The notes: generated by a model from the letters alone, not told the origin. Counted from the stretch's first letter, positions 1 to 10,180 are shown. The stretch: DNA of 64,000 nucleotides from Photorhabdus thracensis (GCF_001010285.1 NZ_CP011104.1:4650001-4714000), one strand, 5' to 3'. Numbers and translations are program-made.

Positions 1-134
1 GCCTGAGATGGGGTAACCCTAAACGGGGCCCCCGCTCTTTCACGCTTTAGTCTGACATCAGAGTGACTGTTCTCCGCCCTGTCAAGGGCTTACAGCGGTT
101 TTTGCTAAAGCAGTCGCTCTCATCTAATATTTAG
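1..134. other. Intergenic sequence downstream of rnd
   Basis: No gene is recognised in this stretch at the window edge. It contains a GC-rich block (about 10-35) that can fold on itself. It may be the edge of an element continuing outside the window, but nothing in the visible part identifies one. Confidence 0.5.
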
Positions 135-1262
135 TTAATCAGGATAGTTCGCCAGAATCTCTGCGACTGGCCCAGCCAGCAATTCTCCCCGCCATCCACT
201 AAGCAGTTCAGGTTTGCCATTTAATTGCTTCAATTGCCAGTGAACACTGAGTAACTGATTAATCTGACGACGAGATGCCAGTAATTCAGAATTAAACCGA
301 TGCTGTTCACTTATCTGATTAATCAGCACCTTAATATCCTTAAACGCTTTACGATAACCAGGTTGATCAATCAGATTTGTCACCAGTGGAGGGCATTCGC
401 TTTCTGGGATATTTCCGCTTTCGGCAACCATTGCCAACAGGCGGCGTCCATGACAGCGAATCTCCTGCCCACTTAACCCCAGCGCATCCAATTCTGCCAA
501 AGAGGTTGGCATATAACGCGCCACCTGCCATAAGTTTTCTTCACGAATAACAAAGTTCACAGCTAAATCACGCTCTCTGGCCTGATTCAAACGCCATGCA
601 GCCATTTTTTTTAAACACGCAAGCTGTTGAGGACGTAATTGACAGATATTGCCTATCTGTTTATAAGCGCATTCCGGTGTCAATATCTCTTTGCGACGTC
701 GGCTGATAAGCTCACACTCACCCATTGCAGCCTTCATATACCCAGCCTGCTCCGTCGCAGTCATCAGAATATCAGCCAAAGGCAGCAGATAATAAACATC
801 CGCCGCTGCATATTCACACTGCTTTTCACTTAACGGGCGGGCAAGCCAGTCGGTGCGAGATTCGCTTTTGTCCAACTCGACCTGGAGATATTCAGCCACC
901 AGCGCGGCAAAACCACATGACAGAGGGTGTCCGATAAACGCAGCCAAAACCTGAGTATCAATCATGGGTTCCGGCAAACATTGAAAAGCATTCAGAAAAA
1001 CTTCCAAATCCTCACTGCCAGCATGTAACAGCTTCAATATCTGAGGATGAGTAATTAATTCACGAAAAGGTTGCCAGTTGGTGATATTAAGTGGATCTAT
1101 CAGAGAAAGCTGTTCGCCATCATACAGTTGTATCAAACCTAATTGTGGGTAATACGTCCGCGTGCGTACAAATTCAGTATCTAATGCTACTTTTGAGTAT
1201 TCTTTTGCTCTTTCGCAGACTTGTTGCAACTGAGCATCTGTGGTGATCAACTGATAATTCAA
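135..1262 (-). CDS. rnd: Ribonuclease D
   Basis: 375 aa, the usual RNase D length, a 3'-to-5' exoribonuclease of tRNA 3' processing. The N-terminal DEDD exonuclease domain is clear: ALDTEFVR near residue 27 (first DE pair), LLHAGSEDLEV near 80 and the YAAADVYYL motif near 150 with the last Asp and Tyr. An HRDC domain follows at about 210-290. The start is TTG at 1262-1260: the only nearby ATG reads ATG TTT TGA and stops at once. The E. coli rnd gene is also known to start with UUG, so low translation may be a conserved feature. It is followed upstream by fadD, as in E. coli. Confidence 0.95.
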   Translation of the reverse strand: MNYQLITTDAQLQQVCERAKEYSKVALDTEFVRTRTYYPQLGLIQLYDGEQLSLIDPLNITNWQPFRELITHPQILKLLHAGSEDLEVFLNAFQCLPEPMIDTQVLAAFIGHPLSCGFAALVAEYLQVELDKSESRTDWLARPLSEKQCEYAAADVYYLLPLADILMTATEQAGYMKAAMGECELISRRRKEILTPECAYKQIGNICQLRPQQLACLKKMAAWRLNQARERDLAVNFVIREENLWQVARYMPTSLAELDALGLSGQEIRCHGRRLLAMVAESGNIPESECPPLVTNLIDQPGYRKAFKDIKVLINQISEQHRFNSELLASRRQINQLLSVHWQLKQLNGKPELLSGWRGELLAGPVAEILANYPD

Positions 1263-1290
1263 AACATAGTTCTCTTAGCCATTTCATGGA

Positions 1291-1334
1291 ATAAGCACGA
1301 CAACGCCGGCTGAAACCGGCGTTGTCGTGCTTAT
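1291..1334 (-). terminator. Perfect 19-bp hairpin between fadD and rnd
   Basis: Positions 1291-1309 pair perfectly with 1316-1334 around a 6-nt loop. It lies between the fadD stop (1352) and the rnd start (1262), both on the minus strand. No good T-tract follows on the minus strand, so it may be a weak terminator, an mRNA-stabilising stem for fadD, or a protein site. Confidence 0.6.
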
Positions 1335-1351
1335 AAGTATTATGAAAAGGA

Positions 1352-3040
1352 TCAGGCTATAGCTGCATTCCTAACCTTTTCTTCTTCATCGCGCAGTTCT
1401 CTGCGAAGAATTTTACCTACATTAGATTTAGGTAATTCATCCCGGAACTCAATGATCTTAGGTACTTTATACCCTGTCAGATAACGCCGGCAATGCGTTT
1501 TAAGTTCATCCTCGGTCAAACTAGGATCTCTTCGAACCACAAACACTTTGACAGTTTCACCGGAACTTTCACTTGATACGCCAATTGCTGCTGACTCTAG
1601 CACTTTCGGGTGAGCTGATACAACATCTTCAACTTCATTAGGATACACATTAAAACCAGAAACCAAAATCATATCTTTTTTGCGGTCTACGATATGAATA
1701 AAACCTTGTTCATTAACATTAGCAATATCACCTGTCGCTACCCAGCCATCTTTCAACACTTCTTCTGTCGCATCATGGCGATTCCAGTAACCAACCATAA
1801 CCTGTGGGCCACGGACCCACAATTCCCCTTGCTGACCTATCGGCACTTCATTACCGTCATCATCTACGAGTTTAATTTCAGTTGAAGATACTGGAAAACC
1901 AATACTGCCAGTGTAATGTTTCACGTTATAAGGATTACAGGAAACCAATGGTGAACATTCTGTCAGGCCATAGCCTTCAAGCAGGGGCCTTCCTGTTACT
2001 TCTACCCATCTTTCAGCAACCGCCTTCTGTACTGGCATACCACCACCAACAACGAGACGTAACGAAGAAAAATCAAGCTTCCTAAATTCTTCATTATTCA
2101 ACCAGGCGTTAAACAACGTATTCACCCCAGTTACAGAAGTGAACGGGTAGCGGCTCAACTCTTTGGCTGTACCGACAATATCACGCGGGTTAGTGATCAG
2201 AAGATTGCATCCCCCCAAGTAAATAAGCAGCAAACAGTTTACCAATAATGCAAATATGTGATAGAGAGGCAACGCAGTGACTATCAGTTCCTGACCAGAA
2301 TGCAGTAACGGTGAATAAACCGCTTTTGACTGTTCAAGATTTGCCAGAATATTACGGTGCGTCAACATAGCACCCTTAGCTACGCCAGTCGTGCCGCCAG
2401 TATATTGCAGAAAGGCCAAATCAGCGCCGTTAATATCCGGTTTTACATATTGCATGCGATAGCCTTTGTGTATCGCACTACGGAATGAGATGGCATCAGG
2501 CAGATTATACTTCGGTACCAGTCGTTTGATATATTTCACAGCAAAATCAACCAACGTACCTTTAGGACGGGATAGCTGATCGCCCAAACGCGTCAAAATA
2601 ACATGCTTAACTTCGGTATTAAAAACGATCTTTTCTAGTGTATGAGCAAAGTTGGACACAATCACAATAGCTGAAGTGCCGCTGTCATTAAGCTGATGTT
2701 CAAGTTCGCGTGGCGTATACATCGGGTTTACATTTACGACAACCATACCTGCACGCAGAACGCCAAACAGTGCAACAGGATATTGCAACAAGTTTGGCAT
2801 CATCAGTGCAACACGATCCCCTTTGCTTAATCCCAAACCATTTTGCAAATAAGCAGCAAATGCCCGACTACGCTCTTCCAGCTTACGGAAGGTCATAACC
2901 TCACCCATGTTGATGTACGCAGGTTGATCTGCATAGTGCGCTACAGCATTTTCAAACATCTCAACCAATGATGCATAACGATCCGGGTCAATTTCCGCAG
3001 GAACATCCGCCGGATAATGTTTTAGCCAGACTTTCTCCAA
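1352..3040 (-). CDS. fadD: Long-chain fatty acid--CoA ligase
   Basis: 562 aa. Acyl-CoA synthetase that activates imported long-chain fatty acids with ATP and CoA at the inner membrane, the entry to beta-oxidation. The AMP-binding signature [14 protein letters not shown] lies near residue 213-226, the adenylate motif [11 protein letters not shown] near 355, and the fatty-acid signature with [21 protein letters not shown] near 455. The C-terminus keeps the catalytic Lys region [11 protein letters not shown]. The start is TTG at 3040, with an AGGAG box just upstream; the E. coli gene is also reported to use TTG. Gene order with rnd and yeaY matches enterobacteria. Confidence 0.96.
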   Translation of the reverse strand: MEKVWLKHYPADVPAEIDPDRYASLVEMFENAVAHYADQPAYINMGEVMTFRKLEERSRAFAAYLQNGLGLSKGDRVALMMPNLLQYPVALFGVLRAGMVVVNVNPMYTPRELEHQLNDSGTSAIVIVSNFAHTLEKIVFNTEVKHVILTRLGDQLSRPKGTLVDFAVKYIKRLVPKYNLPDAISFRSAIHKGYRMQYVKPDINGADLAFLQYTGGTTGVAKGAMLTHRNILANLEQSKAVYSPLLHSGQELIVTALPLYHIFALLVNCLLLIYLGGCNLLITNPRDIVGTAKELSRYPFTSVTGVNTLFNAWLNNEEFRKLDFSSLRLVVGGGMPVQKAVAERWVEVTGRPLLEGYGLTECSPLVSCNPYNVKHYTGSIGFPVSSTEIKLVDDDGNEVPIGQQGELWVRGPQVMVGYWNRHDATEEVLKDGWVATGDIANVNEQGFIHIVDRKKDMILVSGFNVYPNEVEDVVSAHPKVLESAAIGVSSESSGETVKVFVVRRDPSLTEDELKTHCRRYLTGYKVPKIIEFRDELPKSNVGKILRRELRDEEEKVRNAAIA

Positions 3041-3395
3041 GGTAATACTCCTGAAATTTCAATTGCTATGTTATCACTCGCCTAATAAATAACGCACGCT
3101 TTGTTTTAACAAATTATTAACTCAACGTACCAGTGTAAAAAAAGAAACATTGTTCAGGTTGGGATACACATCACTAATTTCATGTTAATCCTTACATACA
3201 AAAAACAAAGAGAACTGTGTCGTCTGTAAATTATTTTTTATAATCAGTATATTATTGCCATAGTTAACATTTAACTTCGTTGCTACTGATTATACATTGA
3301 CCTATCTATTTTTCGTTTAAGATAGCATTTTTGGAATAGCATTTATTGCTTTCATCTATTCCAATACATTATTAAAAAACTCAGGATAATAAAAT
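3041..3395. other. Divergent intergenic region fadD / GNAT gene
   Basis: 355 bp, very AT-rich, between two divergent genes, so it must hold both promoters. I see AT-rich -10-like elements (for example around 3236-3255) but no operator, such as a clear FadR site, that I can defend. Confidence 0.4.
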
Positions 3396-3920
3396 ATGAC
3401 TATAAACAACATAACGGTTAGAATGGGAAACCATGAAGATAGTACTGTTATTAACAATATAGAACTGCAAACTGCTTCTCTTTTTCCAGACGAATTACTG
3501 CCGAAAGCACTCTGTGATAAAACCCTGTCTCTGTATGAAATTAAATCAGCTATCCAGGAACAGCGGCTTTGGATCGCTGAAATTGATCAAAAACAGGTTG
3601 GATTTGCCCTGATCCGTGGCCTAAATCAATTGACACTATTAGCCGAGATCGATGTGCTGCCGAAATATCATGGTCAGAGTATTGCCAGTACTCTTCTTAG
3701 AGTAATCATTGAACAATTAAAACAGCGCAATGAGACAGCGCTTTACCTCACCACTTTTCGTGATTTTATACCAAGCCGCAAATTATATGACAAATTTGGT
3801 TTTGTCTTACTGGAATCAGATGATATTCCTGATGAATTACTGAAAATTCTGGCCGAGGAAGTTACCGCGGGTTTAGGTGCAAGGGTTGCGATGAAACTCA
3901 CGATAAAACCAAAGAAATAG
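3396..3920 (+). CDS. GNAT-family N-acetyltransferase
   Basis: 174 aa. The acetyl-CoA binding motif A of GNAT enzymes is visible as IDVLPKYHGQSIASTLLRVI (about residues 85-104): a beta strand, then the Q/RxxGxG-like turn, then a helix. A second motif is SRKLYDKFGFVLLES (about 127-141). The acceptor cannot be told from sequence. The gene stands alone between fadD and yeaY, which are neighbours in E. coli, so it is an insertion relative to that order. It is convergent with yeaY. A start at 3396 follows AACTCAGGATAATAAAAT, with AGGA as ribosome site. Confidence 0.85.
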   Translation: MTINNITVRMGNHEDSTVINNIELQTASLFPDELLPKALCDKTLSLYEIKSAIQEQRLWIAEIDQKQVGFALIRGLNQLTLLAEIDVLPKYHGQSIASTLLRVIIEQLKQRNETALYLTTFRDFIPSRKLYDKFGFVLLESDDIPDELLKILAEEVTAGLGARVAMKLTIKPKK

Positions 3921-4028
3921 TTACATGGATCACCGCCACATAAGAGCGGCGGCTCCGACTAAGAAATAAAGTTACAATGTCACAAGTCACACATTAACAA
4001 AACAACAGCTCCCGGTATTGAAATGACC

Positions 4029-4616
4029 TTACTCAATCAAAATAGTCTCAACAGGCACTGGGCCGGGATAATACCTATCCCATCCCCAACCTGAATAATA
4101 GGGATAACCGTAATAGTTCCACGGCCCTGGACCAGAAGGCATCAATACCCGTTGAGCAATCCTCCAACGCTGATAACCCGTGACATTAATCACAACATAA
4201 GCGTAATCCGCCTTGCCAATTTTCCCCTTCTCTACGCCCATAACCGGGCCAACGATAGTGACGTAGTTTCCTTTAAAGTCATTGGGATCAAGGAAATTAT
4301 TAATATAAGCATAAATACGGCCGACGGAAGGCTCATGCAATCTCGGGCTGGCATCGGATGCTAATGGTAATGACGATATTTCCAGGCGAGTACGGTTATT
4401 TTCATTCACCACATCAAGCACCTTACCACCAAATCTCCCTTCCTGGCCGATGAACAGATCCGGTGTATTCTTAACAGAAAGCAGATCCTGAACTGGCGTT
4501 GGTGATGTTCCCTTGACCGAATCAGGAATAGTGGCACAACCTGTAAGAATGACAGCACCTAACAAAATTGCCGCTTTAAAACCAGTCCGGCAGTTTATTA
4601 CTCTTAACATAACCAC
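4029..4616 (-). CDS. yeaY: Slp-family outer-membrane lipoprotein YeaY
   Basis: 195 aa. A signal peptide ends in the lipobox LTGC (Cys near residue 28), so the mature protein should be a lipid-anchored envelope protein. The body matches the Slp/YeaY family: GQEGRFGGKVLDVVN near 58, LEPSVGRIYAY-like strand near 98, and a Tyr/Gly/Trp-rich tail (YYGYPYYSGWGWD). Function of the family is poorly known; Slp is a starvation and stationary-phase lipoprotein in E. coli. It lies just downstream of tsaB on the same strand, the E. coli order, so co-transcription is likely. Confidence 0.9.
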   Translation of the reverse strand: MVMLRVINCRTGFKAAILLGAVILTGCATIPDSVKGTSPTPVQDLLSVKNTPDLFIGQEGRFGGKVLDVVNENNRTRLEISSLPLASDASPRLHEPSVGRIYAYINNFLDPNDFKGNYVTIVGPVMGVEKGKIGKADYAYVVINVTGYQRWRIAQRVLMPSGPGPWNYYGYPYYSGWGWDRYYPGPVPVETILIE

Positions 4617-4722
4617 CTTCTCCTGAAAATTGGCCCAACAACGATGTTTGAAATAACCATATGTTTAAAATAATTATGTCTATTTGATATTTTCTTTTAC
4701 TACAAGTTTCATCAACCGATAC

Positions 4723-5418
4723 TTAACGACCCGGTAATTTTTTCCAGGTCACTTCATTACGCAGATAGATCGGTTCAGCATGTTCTACGGCTGTCATCTC
4801 ACCGTTCTGCCACATCTGTACAGCCAGAGGTAACATATCTTCAGCGTGAGGTAATGTGATACCGCTGTCAGTCAGCGTTAAGTGGCTTGTCTTCAACTGA
4901 GGATAAGCCTGCCAACCGGTTCCGGCAATAGCCCATTCGTCATGTAATGAAGCCATGATCGTTTGTGCCTGTTCCGGTTTTAGCACAGCTTCCGTTTCAC
5001 TCCCTTGCCATTCATCTTTCTGATCTCGGGTATATTGGCCCCAGTAAACTTCACCCATCCGGGCATCAATAGCAGCTAATACCTGAGTTGCCCCTGTCAG
5101 ACGAAAAACACCTTGAGCCATTGTATTAAGCGTTGAAACCCCAATAACCGGCAATTCAGCCCCCAGAGCTAAACCCTGAGCAATACCAACACCAATACGT
5201 ACACCGGTAAAACTACCCGGCCCACGGCCAAAAGCCAAAGCATCAAGTTGCTGTAAACTGATACCCGATTCAGCCAGAACAGACTGAACCATAGGTAAAA
5301 TACGTTGTGTGTGTTCACGTGGAGAAATTTCAAACTGCGCCAGAACGGCTCCATCATTCAAAAGAGCAACAGAACAGGCTTCCGTTGCAGTATCAATAGC
5401 CAGAATTCGTGTGGACAT
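4723..5418 (-). CDS. tsaB: tRNA threonylcarbamoyladenosine biosynthesis protein TsaB
   Basis: 231 aa. TsaB (YeaZ) is the ASKHA-fold partner of TsaD and TsaE in making t6A37 in ANN-decoding tRNAs. The start [19 protein letters not shown] and the motif [17 protein letters not shown] (about residues 60-76) are typical. Length equals the E. coli protein. yeaY follows on the same strand. In E. coli the next gene upstream is yoaA; here about 2.3 kb of foreign and decayed DNA separates them. Confidence 0.96.
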   Translation of the reverse strand: MSTRILAIDTATEACSVALLNDGAVLAQFEISPREHTQRILPMVQSVLAESGISLQQLDALAFGRGPGSFTGVRIGVGIAQGLALGAELPVIGVSTLNTMAQGVFRLTGATQVLAAIDARMGEVYWGQYTRDQKDEWQGSETEAVLKPEQAQTIMASLHDEWAIAGTGWQAYPQLKTSHLTLTDSGITLPHAEDMLPLAVQMWQNGEMTAVEHAEPIYLRNEVTWKKLPGR

Positions 5419-5579
5419 GCCTTAACCTCGGCAAGAAATATGATTTGAAATAAGGCGCTATGTTATCATAGCCTGGCTTGTTTTACCCAGTTGGCAACCA
5501 TAAGAAGGCTATTACTCCTTGCCATATGTACACACAGTTTTGGCGGGTCGACCTCCACATTGCGTCTTTCAAGGCCTGT

Positions 5580-5852
5580 TCAGCGTTCACTCACGTTACA
5601 CTGCATACTCGCTGAATCACTAAAATGCTCCTTTGAAGGGCGATAAAACACTACATCGCTCCAGTTTCTCATCCGGGGAAAAAGTTTTATTCCGAGCAGA
5701 TATGCCAGAGCAAAAACAAGCTCACTCTGCCCCTGAGTATCCCGCATGTAATGTATCAGGTTGATAGACGGATTTGTTAAGTAATAAAGCATCAATAATA
5801 TAAGCAGCCTCCCAGACTCCACAGGATATAAAATGACTGAATAATAGTTCAA
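5580..5852 (-). pseudogene. Tn3-family transposase fragment
   Basis: A 90-codon open stretch. The middle, MRDTQGQSELVFALAYLLGI and then MRNWSDVVFYRPSKE, reads like the C-terminal part of Tn3-family TnpA, where a QSE-LVFALAYLLG core is conserved. A full TnpA is close to 1000 aa, so this is a remnant. The upstream residues (to about 5780) do not look related. No terminal inverted repeats were found. It marks the edge of the insertion between tsaB and yoaA. Confidence 0.6.
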
Positions 5853-5981
5853 TAATACGAAAGTATACTTAAACAGTCCTCATCATCAAAGATTTGACTC
5901 GCTGGGTCTTGTGACTATAATTAGTTACAAAATAATATAGACACATTGCGGAACTTGCCAATGAAAAAGGGATGACAATAA

Positions 5982-6338
5982 ATGCCTTTGTCAATAAAGC
6001 GAAATTATTGGGATAATAATGATTATTTAAAAAATAAATTGAGCATAAAGCGTTTTCTTTATTTATCTCTTATCCTTCTAAATGAGCTTAAAAAGGTTGT
6101 TTTTTTTGATAAAAATGTCCCTCAATTCAACTATAATATTAGCAGTAACTTTTACAATAGCACGCTTCTTACAACAAATGCGGATGTCGGTCTATTTTGG
6201 CGGATTGGTAGTTTTATTACTATTCCGATTACAGGTGCAGCTATGGACTATCAAAATTCTGCCTACACCATTTTGCTTGGTGGTCTTTTCATTATCGTTC
6301 TTTTTATATCTATCATTAATATGAAAGTCCAGAGGTGA
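5982..6338 (+). pseudogene. Possible MFS-transporter C-terminal fragment
   Basis: 118 codons. Only the second half looks protein-like: GLFWRIGSFITIPITGAAMD followed by a hydrophobic segment (ILLGGLFIIVLFISII) resembles the last two membrane helices of a major facilitator transporter. The first half has no recognisable pattern, and another frame (6082-6324) is also open. The reading stops 4 nt before the carbamoyltransferase start, so both were probably one transcription unit once. Family assignment is tentative. Confidence 0.4.
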
Positions 6339-6341
6339 GTT

Positions 6342-7289
6342 ATGATATCAGTGCAAAATTTTTTTCTAAAAGATAACCTTCTCTCTATTAAATCATTAGA
6401 CTTAGACACTATAATGAATATTATAGAGCTGGCTCAAAGTTTTAAAGTATCAAAACCTGATAAAAAAATAAAAAAAAGAAATGAAGATATCCTTGTTGCT
6501 TCACTTTTTTTTCAGGCCAGTACAAGAACTCGCCTCAGCTTTGAAAGCGCAGCCAACCGTCTTGGTGCAAGAATTATAGGTTTTGCTGATGGTGAGTCAA
6601 GCCGTTCCGGTTCAAGCTGGAATGAAAAATTTACGGATACTGCACAAATGATCAATGCGTATGCCGATATTGCCGTTATGCGCCATGCCAAAGTTGAGCC
6701 TGTACATAACTATTGTATAAAAAGCCGCCTTCCCGTTATAAATGCGGGAAATGGTGAAGGATTAAATGCAGAGCATCCAACGCAGGCTTTGCTTGATATT
6801 TTTACCATTCATCAATCTTTCCCTCTTCATAAATCATTAACTTTATTATTATGCTGTCACCCCTCTTCCCGATCAGCGCGCTCCCTTCTCTTTTGTATAG
6901 CCCTGTTTCACAATATAAAATTATTACTTTGCACTGAAGAAAATTGTAAGCTTTTACCAGAAGACGAAGCGTACCTTCGTCAAGCGGGTGTCACCTACGA
7001 ATATCTCCGTAACATAAAAGAGGGGTTATGTAGTGCGGATGTTATTTATATGGCGGGTTATAAAGAAACAGCAGATCATTTACCCGATTCCAATTTGATG
7101 CTCACTCCTGAACTACTTTCATACTTACATCCCCACGCCATAATTATGCATCCTCTTCCGCGAGGTTATGAGCTTCCTTATGAATTAGATAATTCAGTAC
7201 ATTGTGCTTATTTTTCTCAGGCTGAGAACGGAGTTTTTGTCAGAATGGCTATTCTCCAAGGTTACTTCAACGTTATTGGGGGACGGTAA
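6342..7289 (+). CDS. Aspartate carbamoyltransferase-like protein
   Basis: 315 aa, normal catalytic-chain length. Carbamoyl-phosphate binding residues are present: STRTR at 60-64, MRH at 113-115, HPTQALLD at 145-152 and HPLPR at 270-274, all as in PyrB. The acceptor side differs. The 80s loop reads SSRSGSSWNEKFTDT, with no Lys where E. coli PyrB has Lys84, and the PyrB element RVQKE is replaced by GYKET, losing Arg229 and Gln231, which hold aspartate. I infer a carbamoyltransferase with another acceptor or an inhibitor-tolerant form. No pyrI is adjacent. AT-rich codons and flanking transposon scraps suggest transfer. Confidence 0.8.
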   Translation: MISVQNFFLKDNLLSIKSLDLDTIMNIIELAQSFKVSKPDKKIKKRNEDILVASLFFQASTRTRLSFESAANRLGARIIGFADGESSRSGSSWNEKFTDTAQMINAYADIAVMRHAKVEPVHNYCIKSRLPVINAGNGEGLNAEHPTQALLDIFTIHQSFPLHKSLTLLLCCHPSSRSARSLLFCIALFHNIKLLLCTEENCKLLPEDEAYLRQAGVTYEYLRNIKEGLCSADVIYMAGYKETADHLPDSNLMLTPELLSYLHPHAIIMHPLPRGYELPYELDNSVHCAYFSQAENGVFVRMAILQGYFNVIGGR

Positions 7290-7630
7290 GGATTCGTGCG
7301 TAAACAGGAAGGGGTTTGGTGGTAGTTGGTCAGGTGGTGTTCACAGTGGCGGCGATGACCGAACTCGATGATAAAGCGGCTCATCGCCATTCGCCAGTCT
7401 TTCAGCGGCATCGTCCATTTCTGCGATGCCGTCTGGATGACCAGCCACACCACCTTTTTCACCGAGTCGTCTGACGGGAACACTTTGCGCTTTTTGATAG
7501 TGTGCCGGACACGCTGTTCAGCGATTCGATAGCGTTGATGGTGTAGATCACCTTGCTGATGTCGAGAGCATAAAAAACATGGGGCAACCATTTAAGTGCT
7601 TCCCTCGGACAGCCGTTCTGAATGACCTTT
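7290..7630 (-). mobile_element. IS256-family transposase remnant, frameshifted
   Basis: On the minus strand one frame reads VIYTINAIESLN (about 7560-7520). The next frame continues with IKKRKVFPSDDSVKKVVW and then KWTMPLKDWRMAMSRFIIEF, the conserved C-terminus of mutator-type (IS256) transposases. Joining them needs a single-base frameshift near 7510-7515. Only about the last quarter of a transposase is left, so it is inactive. It abuts the carbamoyltransferase gene end and is distinctly more GC-rich than that gene. Confidence 0.8.
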
Positions 7631-7710
7631 TTCAATTATTCTGGCTAATTTTTCATTAGACAACCCTAGAATCATAGTTTCATAATTGTTCGCTCAATCA
7701 GCAGATATAA

Positions 7711-9642
7711 TTAATCTATCCTACCAGAGCTCTTCAGAGATTGCCGGGCTTGCAGAAAGGCAATGGCTTTTGTCAAATCACGGGTTCGCGGTGAAGGAGG
7801 CAAACTATTAAGAAACACTTCGCCATAAGGACGCATCACCAGTCGGTTATCACAAATCACGACCACACCATAATCATCGACATCACGAATAAGCCGCCCG
7901 ACACCCTGTTTCAGGCTAATAACCGCATCTGGCAACTGAACTTCATTAAATGCATCACCGCCTTTAAGCTGGCAATCTTCAATACGGGCTTTTAACAGCG
8001 GATCATCCGGTGCCGTAAAAGGCAGCTTATCGATAATGACACAGGAAAGCGCATCCCCCCGCACATCCACACCTTCCCAAAAACTGCTGGTTGCCACCAA
8101 TAACGCGTTCCCGGCAGAAATAAACTGAGAAAGTAACTGACCTTTACTGGTTTCACCCTGAACCAAAACCGGTAACGTCATGCTGGCCCGGAACTCTTCT
8201 GCCAAACTGCGCATCATCTGGTGTGACGTACATAAAAAGAAACAGCAACCCTTATTAGTTTCAATCAGCGGCTTAAGTATTCTCGCCAGCCATTTTGCAC
8301 CACCAGGCTGGTTCGGTGACGGCAGATGACGAGGAACACAAAGCAACGTCTGACTTTGATAATCAAATGGACTTGGCAACAGTAAAGTTTTCGCTTCTTT
8401 TAGCCCAAGCCGTTCGGTGAAGTGTGAAAGCTGTTCGTTGACGGATAATGTAGCTGACGTGAAAACCCAGCAACCTGATTGCTCATTAATCATTTCACTG
8501 AATTTGTCAGAGACAGACAGAGGTGTTAACGCCAGAAGAAAATGGCGACCATAACTTTCAAACCAATAACTGTAACCGGGGATAGTCACCTCTTTCAGGC
8601 GCTTAAGACGGTTACGGTAAATTGTCGCCCGTTCAAAGGCCGCATCCAGCATAACTGAACGCCCCAGCGACAATTTCATCACGTCATAACAAAGCTCGAG
8701 TGCGTCATCAAGCAATACCAGCGCCCGTTGCACCTGCGGATTTTGCAACAGCTCCCGCAAATTCCCCCGATAGCCATTCTCCCCCAATGCCAGCCGAAAA
8801 TCCTGTGTACTTTGACTCAGACGATCCGCGCTCTTCTGTAACTGAGCTTGATCCCGTACTTCTGTGCGGTACGCCATAACAATGTCTCTGGCGAGATCCA
8901 TCAGTTGGCGGCTACTTAACTGCTGACCAAAATACTGGCTGGCGATATCGGGAATCTGGTGCGCTTCATCAAATATCTTCACTTCCACTTGTGGGATCAA
9001 CTCACCAAATCCGGTCTCTTTCACGACCATATCCGCCATAAACAGATGATGGTTGACGACAATAACATCCGCATCCATTGCCCGGCGACGCGCTTTCAAA
9101 ACAAAGCACTGCTGATAGCGCGGACAATCACTGCCAAGGCAATTATCGTTAGTACTGGTGACCAGCGGCCAAACCTGGCTGTCTTCCGCTATCTGATGAC
9201 AGGTGCTGATATCACCCTCTTCAGTTTGTGAAGACCAGCTTCTCAACCGGACGATATCTGACAGAATGTCCGCTTCCAGTTGTCCCCCACCAAACGGCTG
9301 TTGTTCCAGCCGTTCCAGGCAAAGATAATTCGAACGCCCCTTTAACAGCGCCAGTTTACCGGTGAAATTAATTGCTTCAGCGACAGTCGGCAAATCACGA
9401 TTATAGAGCTGATCCTGCAATGCTTTAGAACCTGTAGAAATAATCACTTTTTGCCCAGAACGCAATGCTGGCGCCAGATAAGCAAACGTCTTACCTGTTC
9501 CTGTACCTGCTTCTACAACCAATTGTTGATGGTTTTTAATCGCACACTCAATAGCAGTTGCCATTTCTTTTTGAGCATCGCGGGGTTTGAAACCTTTTAT
9601 TGCTTTGGCAAGGGAACCGTTTTTCGCAAAATCGTCTGACAC
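7711..9642 (-). CDS. yoaA: ATP-dependent DNA helicase YoaA (XPD/DinG type)
   Basis: 643 aa. Superfamily 2 iron-sulfur helicase. Walker A is VEAGTGTGKTFAYLAPAL (about residues 43-60). Four cysteines (near 107, 168, 173 and 179, including CLGSDCPRYQQC) fit the XPD-like 4Fe-4S site. The DEAH box is IFDEAHQIPD. C-terminal motifs include GRLIRDVDDYG. In E. coli YoaA works with DNA polymerase III subunit HolC in tolerance of stalled replication (established knowledge). The start is GTG at 9642. It is divergent from yoaB with about 100 bp between, as in E. coli. Confidence 0.96.
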   Translation of the reverse strand: MSDDFAKNGSLAKAIKGFKPRDAQKEMATAIECAIKNHQQLVVEAGTGTGKTFAYLAPALRSGQKVIISTGSKALQDQLYNRDLPTVAEAINFTGKLALLKGRSNYLCLERLEQQPFGGGQLEADILSDIVRLRSWSSQTEEGDISTCHQIAEDSQVWPLVTSTNDNCLGSDCPRYQQCFVLKARRRAMDADVIVVNHHLFMADMVVKETGFGELIPQVEVKIFDEAHQIPDIASQYFGQQLSSRQLMDLARDIVMAYRTEVRDQAQLQKSADRLSQSTQDFRLALGENGYRGNLRELLQNPQVQRALVLLDDALELCYDVMKLSLGRSVMLDAAFERATIYRNRLKRLKEVTIPGYSYWFESYGRHFLLALTPLSVSDKFSEMINEQSGCWVFTSATLSVNEQLSHFTERLGLKEAKTLLLPSPFDYQSQTLLCVPRHLPSPNQPGGAKWLARILKPLIETNKGCCFFLCTSHQMMRSLAEEFRASMTLPVLVQGETSKGQLLSQFISAGNALLVATSSFWEGVDVRGDALSCVIIDKLPFTAPDDPLLKARIEDCQLKGGDAFNEVQLPDAVISLKQGVGRLIRDVDDYGVVVICDNRLVMRPYGEVFLNSLPPSPRTRDLTKAIAFLQARQSLKSSGRID

Positions 9643-9741
9643 AAACTGTCTCTTTCAATAGAATGGATGGAGATTATGCCAATACTGTGTTCTGATCACC
9701 ACCCAAAATCAGGCACATGGCAGTTAACTTAAGGAGTATCC

Positions 9742-10086
9742 ATGACAATTGAGCGTATTGATCCACAGGATCGCTGGTCCGAAGCTGTGGTTTACAATAA
9801 GACAATTTATTACACCAGCGTACCGGAGAATCTGGATGGTGATATTACTGAGCAGACGGCAGATACACTGGCCGCGATTGATATCATGCTACAACGCCTC
9901 GGTTCTGATAAAAGCAAAATTATCGATGCCACTATTTTTCTGGCTGATGGAGACGAATTTGCCGGCATGAACGCCGCCTGGGATGCATGGGTTGTGGCAG
10001 GAAGTGCGCCTGTACGCTGCACAGTTGCAGCTAATTTAATGAATCCAAAATACAAAGTCGAGATAAAAATTATCGCGGGTATTTAA
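9742..10086 (+). CDS. yoaB: RidA-family protein YoaB
   Basis: 114 aa, the length of E. coli YoaB and nearly collinear with it. RidA/YjgF proteins hydrolyse reactive enamine/imine intermediates. The substrate-binding Arg is in VRCTVAANLMNPKYKVEI near residue 92-109. An AAGGAG ribosome site sits 6 nt before the ATG. It is divergent from yoaA. The gene ends about 95 bp before a 28-bp palindrome that precedes hipBA. Confidence 0.94.
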   Translation: MTIERIDPQDRWSEAVVYNKTIYYTSVPENLDGDITEQTADTLAAIDIMLQRLGSDKSKIIDATIFLADGDEFAGMNAAWDAWVVAGSAPVRCTVAANLMNPKYKVEIKIIAGI

Positions 10087-10180
10087 CATTCATTCCGGGA
10101 TATTCTTCTGCTTTTTATAAGTTGATCACATAGAGATCATTAAGAATATCCATTGAATTCTCCTCCCATAATCTTGCACT

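Noticed and set aside
1-134. Possible end of an insertion sequence at the window edge
   Set aside because: GC-rich folding sequence alone, no transposase or terminal repeat visible; not supportable.
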